64,000 nt of DNA. Source: Nostoc sp. TCL240-02. Its GTDB lineage: Bacteria; Cyanobacteriota; Cyanobacteriia; Cyanobacteriales; Nostocaceae. The stretch lies in contig NZ_CP040094.1 of the NCBI RefSeq assembly GCF_013343235.1, forward strand, positions 5,203,001 through 5,267,000, written 5' to 3'. Made by a program: the position numbers and the translations under genes. Positions 41,976 through 50,347 of this stretch are shown here, piece after piece (the stretch's first letter is position 1; each line of letters starts with the position of its first letter). The notes beneath the pieces were generated by a model. That model did not search any database. It saw nothing but the letters and a program-made list of their open reading frames with translations, and had not been told where the DNA came from.

Positions 41976-42362
41976 GAGATAAATTAATTTTTATGAGAAT
42001 GGCACTTAACAGCATACCGTTATGTGAAACTGATTTTTCATTCCCATGATCAAAGGTCACATTAATAAACAATTATCTGAAATTTAGAGGTTTAATACCC
42101 ATTTTTTACTGACTTTTCACGGGTTCTGGAAACTTCTCTCCAAATCTTTCTCTTTCTAGGCTACGGTGTACACATAAGTCTTTTAAAGTTGTTTTGATCT
42201 ACTCCACCCAGTCCCGCGATAAATTGAGGGCAAAAATCTCTCAAAGTCCTCCAATTTATCAGAGGATTTAGGAGGAACTACAACATTTTGGTTTTGTAGA
42301 GAAATGTGTATACACCTTAGCCTAGAAGGAGAGAGACTTTGAATTTCCTCCCAGTCAGGATT
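41976..42362. other. intergenic region with 30-bp inverted repeat
   Basis: No gene is seen. Bases 42145-42174 and 42304-42333 are imperfect inverted copies (core TTCTAGGCTAMGGTGTA) about 130 bases apart, giving the stretch the shape of a small palindrome-ended mobile repeat. Confidence 0.5.
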
Positions 42363-43718
42363 TTAGTGACGAGTGTAGGAACGCTCAAAGTGAGTTTTGA
42401 GTGTCTGAGCCATAGCGGATATTACAATTGCTGTTATAGAAACCGATATTGCTGCTATTCTGATTATAGAGTTATCTGCAAGTATCCCTACAGCAGCTAA
42501 AGCGATCGCTACCCCTATACAATTTTGTCTGACTTTATTTGTCACTTGATAAGCTTGATTGCAGGAATGACAAATAATTGTATGTTGCGAAAATCGGTCT
42601 AATGTTATCAACTTCTCATCAGACTCGCTATTACCGACATTTTTTGAGGTGGAATAACCTTGATAAAATGGCAAAGATGAGCCAAATTTATCTAGCCACT
42701 TGCGATACTCAACCACCAAAGTATCAGATGTCTTTAGAGGTAAATACACTTCTTTGAGATTTTTTTTCAACCGCTCAATTTGTGCTTTTTGTTCAACAAC
42801 TAATTGCAAATCACTTTCCAAGATTTTGTTTCTTATCAAAATGTGATCTAGCCAAGGAGGTATCAGCTTAGTTTTTTGGGTAAAAGAGTTACTATAATTC
42901 CTGATAAGAATCCGACATCTATTCTTACCTAGTGGAATTGAATACAAAGCTGTGCCCCCAAATTTACCTTGCTGTGCATTAGCAAATTTGTAAAGAATCA
43001 AATTAGGAGCAATGAAATCTAATGAAATCCAAGGCAGATTGGGTGTCCGTGTTCGTCGCCACCTTCCCTTAATTCCCTGAACGTTACTTTCAATGACTTC
43101 TATTTCCAGAGCTTGAGCATCTTCTCGACTTCCCATGATGCCATCATGACTGATTGGAACATGAGCCGGATCAATAATATTTTCAATAAAATAGCTTTGG
43201 TCGTAAGGTAGGTCACGTACATAGTCTAAGTTGAAGCATTCCGGCTTGTTCCAATCTGGTAGTGATGGAATTAGCTCATCAATAGCTGTTTCAGCTTCAC
43301 CTGCCCACATCCAAATGATACCTTGACGTTCCAAAACTTTAAAAGATGGCACGCAAGCATTTACCGGAATTTTTACATCGCTTGGTAACTGGGGAATGTG
43401 TAGACATTGACCATTATTGCCAAACTGCCAACCGTGGTACGAACATTCTATTTTGCCGTCAATAATTTGTCCATCAGAAAGTCTAGCTGCACGGTGAGAA
43501 CAACGATCTGTTAAACAGATAAGCTGTCCATTTTGCTCTTTGAACAAAACGAAGGGTTCTTCATATAACGAAAAAGTATAAGGACGATTTGTAGGCAAAT
43601 CTTGCAGAAAACAGACAGGATACCAAGATTGTCTCCAGTTAAATTCCTGCTGATTCTCAAGTGTTTCAAAGGTAGAATTTGATGATGTCGCCTGTAGTAT
43701 CTCTGTTTCTAATGTCAT
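42363..43718 (-). CDS. Rieske oxygenase, PAO/Tic55-like, membrane-tethered
   Basis: The 451 residues have an N-terminal Rieske [2Fe-2S] domain, with CSHRAARLS and CSYHGWQF supplying two Cys and two His. A mononuclear iron site follows, in ENIIDPAHVPISHDG. This is the layout of the pheophorbide a oxygenase/Tic55/Ptc52 family, which oxidises chlorophyll derivatives or related ring compounds with a ferredoxin-type donor. The C-terminus has CHSCNQ and two membrane helices, as in PAO and Tic55. The substrate is unknown. Confidence 0.8.
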   Translation of the reverse strand: MTLETEILQATSSNSTFETLENQQEFNWRQSWYPVCFLQDLPTNRPYTFSLYEEPFVLFKEQNGQLICLTDRCSHRAARLSDGQIIDGKIECSYHGWQFGNNGQCLHIPQLPSDVKIPVNACVPSFKVLERQGIIWMWAGEAETAIDELIPSLPDWNKPECFNLDYVRDLPYDQSYFIENIIDPAHVPISHDGIMGSREDAQALEIEVIESNVQGIKGRWRRTRTPNLPWISLDFIAPNLILYKFANAQQGKFGGTALYSIPLGKNRCRILIRNYSNSFTQKTKLIPPWLDHILIRNKILESDLQLVVEQKAQIERLKKNLKEVYLPLKTSDTLVVEYRKWLDKFGSSLPFYQGYSTSKNVGNSESDEKLITLDRFSQHTIICHSCNQAYQVTNKVRQNCIGVAIALAAVGILADNSIIRIAAISVSITAIVISAMAQTLKTHFERSYTRH

Positions 43719-44279
43719 CGTTTTCTCCAGGTTTATGCCATTCTAACTTTTATAGAAAACTCCTATTTAATTTTGGAACATAAAACTACACATAATGCCT
43801 AATTTTTACCCAATAAACGATGTATATAAGGTAACGGACACCGAACTGCTGATGAGAGAAAATCTACGGTTAAAGGAAGTAAAGGTGGTTTATCGCCGCA
43901 AAGTTTTTCTCGCCTAAACGTCTCCGGCTCTGCCTCTAAATTCTGAATTCTGAATTATTCTTCAACAAAAGCTGCTCATAATCATCTGGAGTATCTAAGT
44001 CGAATACACCTTCTGCGAAAGGTATAGCTAAAGCTTCTTGAAGATATTTTTTAATTATATGTCTTGCCCCATCTGTACCACTTAGTGTAGTTAGTTTTGC
44101 AAATAAAGTGCGGTTAAATAATGCAGGAACACCTAAAGTGTCTGCATATTGTGACGCAACGATTGGATTAAGAGTAGTTTCGTAAACTTCAACAAGTTGA
44201 TTGATGAGTTGAGGTGAAATAAAAGGTTGATCGCATACCATCAAAACAACAGCTTTTGCTTCTTTGCTGATTATATTCA

Positions 44280-45445
44280 GGGAGCATCCCAGTTTTTTGC
44301 AAAGAAGACGAAAATCAGTCAGGATAGGTAAGACGAGTGTATTTACTTACCGATGACCCCAGAACAAAAGCAAGCTCTTCAAAAACATATTCAGGCGATT
44401 GCTAAAATATTGTATGAAGATACGTCAAAAGAAAAGCTCACAAATCTTGCAGCAATTGAAGAAGCAGTGCGGAGTCAAATGCAGAAGCATGTTATGCCAG
44501 AAGTAGGGGTTTTTTTATCGAAACGATTACAGGGACAACCGCAGGATACCAACGACGGCTCAAAAGCATTCTTGGAGAGTTAGCAATAACGAGCAAACAA
44601 GCCATTGAATTAGAAGTCGCACCAAGTACTCAACTGAGTCCATATCTAGAAACTTGTTGTTTGAGGGTAAGTGCGAATGTCAGCTATGAAGATGCGGCAT
44701 CAGACATCAAGTATTTTACGGGCATAGAGGTTTCTCACAGCAGTCAACAGAGATTAGTGCATCGCCAGAATTTTGAGTTGCCAACACCAGAACAGACAAT
44801 TGAAGAATTAAGCGTCGATGGTGGAAACATCCGTGTCCGAACTCCTAAAGGTCAAATATGTGCATGGCTTGGCTATAAAGCAATTAGCTTACATCATCTC
44901 GGAATCTTGGGAACTTCATTTCAGAATAATCAGATTGTGATTGATTGGGTTAATGACCAACCACTGGCTAGCCCACTCACTTGTATTGGTGATGGACATG
45001 ACGGCATTTGGAATATAATTGACCAATTAGCACCTGATGCACAACGTCGAGAAATACTTGATTGGTTCCATTTAATAGAAAACCTCCACAAAGTTGGGGG
45101 TTCACAAAAACGCTTGAAACAAGCACAAAATCTACTATGGAAAGGCCAAGTTGAGGCTACTATTGCCTTATTTACAGATTGTAAAGGCAAACAAGTACAA
45201 AACTTTTGCCGTTATCTTGATAAGCATCGCAATCGCATTATCAACTACGAATATTATCAAGCTGAAGAAATTTGTTCAATTGGTTCAGGTTCAGTTGAAT
45301 CTGCCGTTAAACAGGTTGACCGTCGAACAAAAATTTCCGGGGCACAATGGAAACGAGAAAATGTGCCTCAAGTCCTAGCCCATCGCTGTGCTTACCTCAA
45401 TGGATTATTGTCAGTTTGAGCCACTTTAAAAAGTGAGATGCTCCC
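44280..45445 (+). mobile_element. ISKra4-family insertion sequence
   Basis: The element is 1166 bp. The left end GGGAGCATCCCAGTTTTT and the inverted right end GGGAGCATCTCACTTTTT match at 16 of the first 18-19 bases. It is flanked by a perfect 9-bp duplication, TTATATTCA, at 44271-44279 and 45446-45454. It carries one transposase gene in two frames. Clean ends and an intact duplication indicate a recent insertion. Confidence 0.9.
44353..45419 (+). CDS. ISKra4 transposase, -1 frameshift-fused
   Basis: The first frame runs 44353-44583. At 44511-44517 it reads the slippery heptamer T-TTT-TTA (codons TTT TTA), and a -1 slip enters the frame that continues YQRRLKSILGEL to the stop at 45419. The fused protein would be about 355 residues. 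DDE residues are plausible in LSVDGGNIRVR, IGDGHDGIWNI and GSGSVESAVKQ. The second frame lacks a good independent start (TTG 44661), supporting programmed shifting. Confidence 0.85.
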
Positions 45446-45831
45446 TTATATTCAGGGTTTCTATACCAACACGAATAGAGCTACTTATTCCCTCACTAAA
45501 AAGTGGATTTTCTACAATATGTACTTGTTCTGAGTTAATCTCTGGTTTGATGCGTTCAGCGTATGACCCTAATACAACGATAATTGGGTGGCAAACTGAA
45601 GCGTTCGCCACTTGAACTACATGGCCAATCAAACTCTGTTCACCGTAACGTAGAAGTTGTTTTGGTGTTCCCATACGAGTTGATGCACCAGCAGCAAGAA
45701 TAATTAGACCTACATCAGACATTTGATTTTCTCTCCATGAATTGAGCCAAGTCGTGACCTCAGCATTCCATCAGTGCGATTTGCCAGTACTGCTTGAATT
45801 TCTGCTACGATTGACAGAAATCTGCACATCT

Positions 45832-45876
45832 GAATACTTATGGAGAAAAGCTTATTCTTTTTCTCCATAAGTATTC
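45832..45876. repeat. 19/20-bp inverted repeat upstream of the MocA-like gene
   Basis: Arm 45832-45850 (GAATACTTATGGAGAAAAG) pairs with 45857-45876, the only flaw being one extra T. It lies about 110 bases before the pseudogene start and could be a terminator from upstream transcription or a small repeat. A 68-codon frame through it is not convincing. Confidence 0.6.
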
Positions 45877-46015
45877 CAGTCATTTGTGCTATTAAGTAGT
45901 GAATAAGCTGTTCCAAATTTAACTTGCATAATTAGCCTTTTTGAATAAAAGTTTGTGTGCGATCTATTTATTTCAAAAATGCCTAAAATGATTAATTATG
46001 CGTTGAAAATTTCCC

Positions 46016-47785
46016 ATGCTATTTGATGCGTTTAAAAATCGTAAATCTCCTAAAATCGAATTCACCAAAATTGACCCAACCTGGCGCGTAGCTTGGGGAA
46101 CAGTTGATGAAAGTTATGAAAATATAGCTTGGCGAGATGAAAAATTTTCTGTAGTTTTACCATGTACAGCTTCTGGATTGCTGACGGAGACATTAGCAAT
46201 TAGTTATGAAGGACGATTTGTTGTTGTTGGCGATATTTGGTTAACTAACCGAGTGCAGTTACTACAGAAGTTAGGAATTGAACCGGATAGCTTTCAAGGA
46301 AGTTCTCTGCAACTAGTTGCCAATCTTTGGGAACGATGGGGTTTTGAATGTCTTCGCCAACTTGTGGGGATGTTTGCACTAGTGGTTTGGGATAGACAAA
46401 GACAAGTATTAAAGTTAGTTCGCGATCGCATCGGTGTTCGGACTCTCTATTACACTACCACTGGTTCGGTTCGTTGGATTGCGCCTCAGCTGAGAACTTT
46501 ATCACCTCACCGTTCATCCGAATTAGATTTGGTAGCGTTGCGAGATTACCTTTGTTGTGCCTTTGTTCCAGGAGAAAGAACGCTTTGGGAACAGGTGCGG
46601 GAACTACGACCTGGAACTGTTTTAGAATTTATCGACCACAAAGTTGAAGCCTATTGGCAGCTTCAAGAACAGATTGTAGCAGTAGATCAACCCTTAGCAT
46701 GGCATAGCGATCGCTTGCGAGAACTGCTAGACCAAGTTGTTCAAGAATATTTACCACCAGCCGATGAACCCGTTGGCGTTTTTCTTTCTGGTGGTTTGGA
46801 CTCTAGCGGTATCACTGCTTTAGTAGCGAAATTTCACAAAGCACCAGTTCACACCTTCTCGATTCATTTTGGTTCAGAATGTCCCAACGAGTTAGAATTT
46901 TCCAGTCTCGTTGCATCCCATTGTCAGACACAGCACCACATTTTAGAAATTACTTTTAAGGATATGTGGGAACGCTTACCAGAAACAATGGCCTATTTAG
47001 ATGACCCTATTGGCGACCCACTGACTGTTCCCAACCTATTACTGGGACGGCTGGCAAGAGAAAGCACAGAAATAGTTTTAAATGGTGAAGGTGGCGACCC
47101 CTGTTTTGGCGGGCCCAAAAATCAGCCAATGCTTATCAATAGTTTATATGGCTCTGTCACCAATCAGGATGCTTTGCAAGCCTATTTAATTTCCTTTCAA
47201 AAGTGCGCTGTTGATTTACCACAACTTTTAAAACCAGAAGTCTTGACAGCGATACAAACAGCACCTTGGGTTTTTGAAGAAGATTTATCTTCCCAAGTCA
47301 GCTATCTGAATCGTTTGATGGCAATGAACATCAAATTTAAAGGCGCTGACCAAATTCTGACGAAAGTAAGTAACTTGACTCAAGCAGCCCTTTTGCACGG
47401 TCGTTCCCCCCTATTTGACCAACGAGTAGTAGATTTAAGCATGGAAATACCTCCAGAGCATAAGCTTTCTGGAGTGGGAGAAAAAGCAGTTTTAAAGCAA
47501 GCTATCGCAGATATTTTACCAGAGGCAATTATTTATCGTCCCAAAAGCGGCATGATGGTGCCCGTACAGTTAGGATTTCGGAAATATTGGCAGCAAGAAG
47601 CCAAAGATTTATTATTAAATCGGAATGCAGCCATCACTCCTTACTTAAACCAGTTACCTATTCGCAATTGGTTAAACTATCAAGGAGATACTTGGAGTCG
47701 TTATGGAGTAAAGCTTTGGTTGCTTGTGAGTTTGGAAATTTGGTTACAGGTGAATCAAAAATGCAGTAGTGAAAGCAAAAAATGA
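46016..47785 (+). CDS. asparagine-synthetase-like protein 1, no glutaminase Cys
   Basis: The 589 residues consist of an N-terminal Ntn-glutaminase-like domain (VVGDIWLTNRVQLL, VRDRIGVRTLYY) and an AsnB synthetase domain with the PP-loop VFLSGGLDSSG near residue 260 and NGEGGDPCFGG. The catalytic Cys normally at position 2 is absent (MLFDAF), so glutamine hydrolysis is unlikely. Such proteins make amide or beta-lactam-like bonds in natural-product pathways, using an amine nucleophile and ATP. It lies upstream of a second AsnB-like gene and a LysA-like gene. Confidence 0.8.
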   Translation: MLFDAFKNRKSPKIEFTKIDPTWRVAWGTVDESYENIAWRDEKFSVVLPCTASGLLTETLAISYEGRFVVVGDIWLTNRVQLLQKLGIEPDSFQGSSLQLVANLWERWGFECLRQLVGMFALVVWDRQRQVLKLVRDRIGVRTLYYTTTGSVRWIAPQLRTLSPHRSSELDLVALRDYLCCAFVPGERTLWEQVRELRPGTVLEFIDHKVEAYWQLQEQIVAVDQPLAWHSDRLRELLDQVVQEYLPPADEPVGVFLSGGLDSSGITALVAKFHKAPVHTFSIHFGSECPNELEFSSLVASHCQTQHHILEITFKDMWERLPETMAYLDDPIGDPLTVPNLLLGRLARESTEIVLNGEGGDPCFGGPKNQPMLINSLYGSVTNQDALQAYLISFQKCAVDLPQLLKPEVLTAIQTAPWVFEEDLSSQVSYLNRLMAMNIKFKGADQILTKVSNLTQAALLHGRSPLFDQRVVDLSMEIPPEHKLSGVGEKAVLKQAIADILPEAIIYRPKSGMMVPVQLGFRKYWQQEAKDLLLNRNAAITPYLNQLPIRNWLNYQGDTWSRYGVKLWLLVSLEIWLQVNQKCSSESKK

Positions 47786-48194
47786 ATACGCGACGACTAG
47801 AGCCAACTTTGGGGAGTAAATAACGCGATGTGCGACTTATTGTTAAAACCCCACTTCCATTCCTCTCCCCGAAGTCGAGAGGCTTTGATCCCTGCTCCCC
47901 TTCCCTCTCTTCAAGACGCTGCGCGAACGTAGGGAAGGGGTTGGGGGTTAGGTTTGAGAGTAAAGTTGCACACGGCGTTAAATAAGTTTGTAGTAAGGAT
48001 TTTAATCCTTGTCTTAATAAACACTAAAATACTTACTGAGTACCAACATATTTCTACTGTACTGTAGTAGTCAATAAAATATTTTTTTTACTACAATATG
48101 AACTTCTTCTGGAATTAAAATTTTCTACTGTGTATTTACACGTAGATAGAAATCAAATCCAGAACTCTCATAAAAAATTACAAGTAGGAAACTA
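47786..48194. other. intergenic region with REP-like palindrome
   Basis: At 47862-47882 CCTCTC/GAGAGG, and at 47897-47906/47931-47940 CCCCTTCCCT/AGGGAAGGGG, form inverted repeats followed by GGTTGGGGGTTAGG. The same family is inserted within the second AsnB-like gene (50433-50511). The rest is AT-rich and no gene is seen. Confidence 0.5.
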
Positions 48195-48443
48195 ATGACA
48201 CAGCCTAACTCGCAAGATAAAAATAACTTTCTTTACCCTCGTAGTCGATATTATGGTAAATTCCAGCCAGAGACTTTAGCATTTAATGCCAATCTCCAAG
48301 AATTTGCCCAAAGAATTAGTTATATCTCTTGTCTAGAAACAGGCGGAAAACTATCTCCAGAAGAAGCTTACGAGCAAATTAGTGTGCTTTGGAAACAGTT
48401 GAAACATAGCAAAAAAGAACTGTCTATTGGCGTAAATAAATGA
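48195..48443 (+). CDS. DUF7219-type small protein
   Basis: The 82 residues show the conserved cyanobacterial pattern NFLYPRSRYYGKFQPETLAF, then NLQEFAQRISYI and LWKQLKHSKKEL. AGGAAA precedes the ATG. Function is unknown. Small size and strong conservation suggest a core cyanobacterial accessory protein. Confidence 0.7.
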   Translation: MTQPNSQDKNNFLYPRSRYYGKFQPETLAFNANLQEFAQRISYISCLETGGKLSPEEAYEQISVLWKQLKHSKKELSIGVNK

Positions 48444-48497
48444 AAGCTAGTTTTTGGGCATAGGGCATGGGCAATAACTAGCAATGCCCTATCCCAG

Positions 48498-49529
48498 TTA
48501 ATTAGCTTCCAGCAAAGTCCAGAAATAGCCATCTGGCGCAACGAATGAGAAACTCGTCTCGCCAAACTCATTACTAATAATGTCTGTAACTTTTTGTACA
48601 GTACTTGCTTTGATGCGATCGCAATACTCCTGTATTCCCTTAACCCGATAAGTGTATAAACACATACCTAAGCTACCTGGTTGGGCTGCCTCAAAACGCG
48701 ATTCTAAATTAACAGATTCTGGGAATCGAACAACATAAAGTCTACCACTGCGTGCAGCCAGCAGGTCAGACTTAGAAGAACGCGGATCATCAAAAGCAGT
48801 AACAATAAACTTTTCACCAGGGTTAAGGTCAAAAATATCTCGACCTGCTGGCGAAGATTCATAGCTAGTTTCGACATCATCACGCACACGCAGCAAACCT
48901 AAGACTTCTTCGTAAAACTTGAGGGTTTCTTTGCTGTCATCTTGAGAGATGATTCCTATATGGGTAAACTGACTAGCTTTGAGAGCAGCATTATGATTAA
49001 CTTGTCCGTAATGCGGTAGTGTATAGCCAAAGCGTTGAAATAAAACTTGTCGAGCTAAGGGTTGAAGTAGCAACATTTCTCGTACACCAACTGCTGGCTC
49101 AATAAAAGGACGGCTTTTCCTCTCTTTGTTGTAGATGACTTCCCAATAAGGGTTAGTGTGTCTGATAGGAAAACCTGCGGCTTTTGCATCCTCTATATGA
49201 TTTAATATACTTAACACATCTGTTGTTAAGCTTGTCGCCCAACGATTTCCCTTAATTTTCATCGATGCTATTCCCAAACCTTCATGGGTGGGGTTTTGCC
49301 AAACCATCAACCGAACCAAACCATGATCTGAATTTTGGTGATAAAGGCGAATTGAGCGTAAAGACGAATTTACTCCATATAATTGATAGGCTACATCTGC
49401 GGTTAATTCACCCACTTGACCAATACGATAGCCAAATTGCTCCCAATATTGAATTGCAGAAATTGGTTCTGGGATGCCGATACAGACTTCATAGATACCT
49501 TCAATTGCGGTTTGTTGTTCTTGAGCCAT
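48498..49529 (-). CDS. VOC-family (glyoxalase/dioxygenase fold) protein
   Basis: The start chosen is the ATG at 49527-49529 (MAQEQQTAIEGIYEVCIG), giving 343 residues. A frame extending to 49745 adds a stretch that overlaps the divergent gene and lacks homologue-like character. Two VOC modules are visible, the first near GIPEPISAIQYWEQFGYRIG, the second near FTHIGIISQDDSKETLKFYE and FSFVAPDGYFWTLLEA. The fold binds a metal and acts as lyase, isomerase or dioxygenase. Being inside the AsnB/LysA-like cluster hints at a joint pathway. Confidence 0.7.
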   Translation of the reverse strand: MAQEQQTAIEGIYEVCIGIPEPISAIQYWEQFGYRIGQVGELTADVAYQLYGVNSSLRSIRLYHQNSDHGLVRLMVWQNPTHEGLGIASMKIKGNRWATSLTTDVLSILNHIEDAKAAGFPIRHTNPYWEVIYNKERKSRPFIEPAVGVREMLLLQPLARQVLFQRFGYTLPHYGQVNHNAALKASQFTHIGIISQDDSKETLKFYEEVLGLLRVRDDVETSYESSPAGRDIFDLNPGEKFIVTAFDDPRSSKSDLLAARSGRLYVVRFPESVNLESRFEAAQPGSLGMCLYTYRVKGIQEYCDRIKASTVQKVTDIISNEFGETSFSFVAPDGYFWTLLEAN

Positions 49530-49718
49530 AACAATTTTGGATTTTAGATTGGTCAAATAAATAAAGCTTTCGGAAAGATATCTCAGAAAGAATCCGAAAA
49601 GCAACAACTTTAGGTTGTAGCTTATGATGTACTTAGAAAATTGGGTATAGAGTTCTTCTGATTGCACGTAATCAAGATCAAGAATCGCCATAAAGTTTTT
49701 TTTAACAGGAGTTAAGCG

Positions 49719-50342
49719 ATGACGCAGCGACTGACTCAAGAGCAATTAGCACAAATAGTCACAGAAGTAGAAGGTCTGCAAGTGCGTCGAGAAGCGGAAC
49801 TAGACCAACAGCAGGTTAGAGAAATTTTACAGGAGTTGAATTTACCGCCTGAGTTACTAGATGAAGCGCTGATTCAGTTAAATCGCCGCCAAGCACTGGA
49901 GGTACAGCAACGCCGGAATCGATGGATTACCTCTGGAGTTGTGGCAGTCTTAGTGATACTGAGTGCATCTACAATATTTTTCATCCAGCAGCACAATTCT
50001 GAACTCTCTCGTGTTTCTGCTCAACAAGACCGCATTACCTTGGTATCAAATACTGGCGGTGACTTGAAGACAATTTCTCGCCAAACCAATCCAGAAATTT
50101 TTTACCGTGTCACCTTAAAGGATGCACCCTCGGGTCAAAAGCTGGCTCTCTCCTGTAATTGGATTGACCCAAGCGGTCAAATTGTCAAGCAAAACAGTTA
50201 TCAAACCCGCGAAATTAATAAATCTGTTTGGGATACCCAGTGTCGCTACACGATTAATTCGGCTGCAACTGTTGGCAATTGGAAGGTGCAGATGTTGCTA
50301 GAAGGTCGGCAGATTAGCGATGAAACCTTTGAAGTGAAATAG
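49719..50342 (+). CDS. DUF3859-type membrane-anchored protein
   Basis: The 207 residues have an N-terminal helical segment (QLAQIVTEVEGLQVRREAEL, LNLPPELLDEALIQLNRR), one membrane helix at about 70-88, and a beta-rich extracytoplasmic DUF3859 domain (FYRVTLKDAPSGQKLALSCN; VGNWKVQMLLEGRQ). AGGAG precedes the ATG by seven bases. It lies six bases before the second AsnB-like gene, so co-transcription is likely. Confidence 0.7.
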   Translation: MTQRLTQEQLAQIVTEVEGLQVRREAELDQQQVREILQELNLPPELLDEALIQLNRRQALEVQQRRNRWITSGVVAVLVILSASTIFFIQQHNSELSRVSAQQDRITLVSNTGGDLKTISRQTNPEIFYRVTLKDAPSGQKLALSCNWIDPSGQIVKQNSYQTREINKSVWDTQCRYTINSAATVGNWKVQMLLEGRQISDETFEVK

Positions 50343-50347
50343 TCTAG

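Larger units (their letters stand above)
43936..45722 (-). pseudogene. MocA-like nucleotidyltransferase split by ISKra4
   Basis: The N-terminal piece (45722 to 45446) has LIILAAGASTRMGTPKQLL, the NTP-binding signature of molybdenum-cofactor cytidylyl/guanylyltransferases. The C-terminal piece (44270 to 43936) has VLMVCDQPFISPQL and FDLDTPDDYEQLL. Removing the IS and one 9-bp duplicate joins the pieces in frame through ETLNI-ISKEAK into 203 residues, the family's usual length. Function is lost while the element is present. No other Moco gene is adjacent. Confidence 0.85.

Noticed and set aside
45710..45916. 68-codon minus-strand frame before the MocA-like gene
   Set aside because: Much of it is encoded by the long inverted repeat at 45832-45876; no ribosome-binding site is seen.
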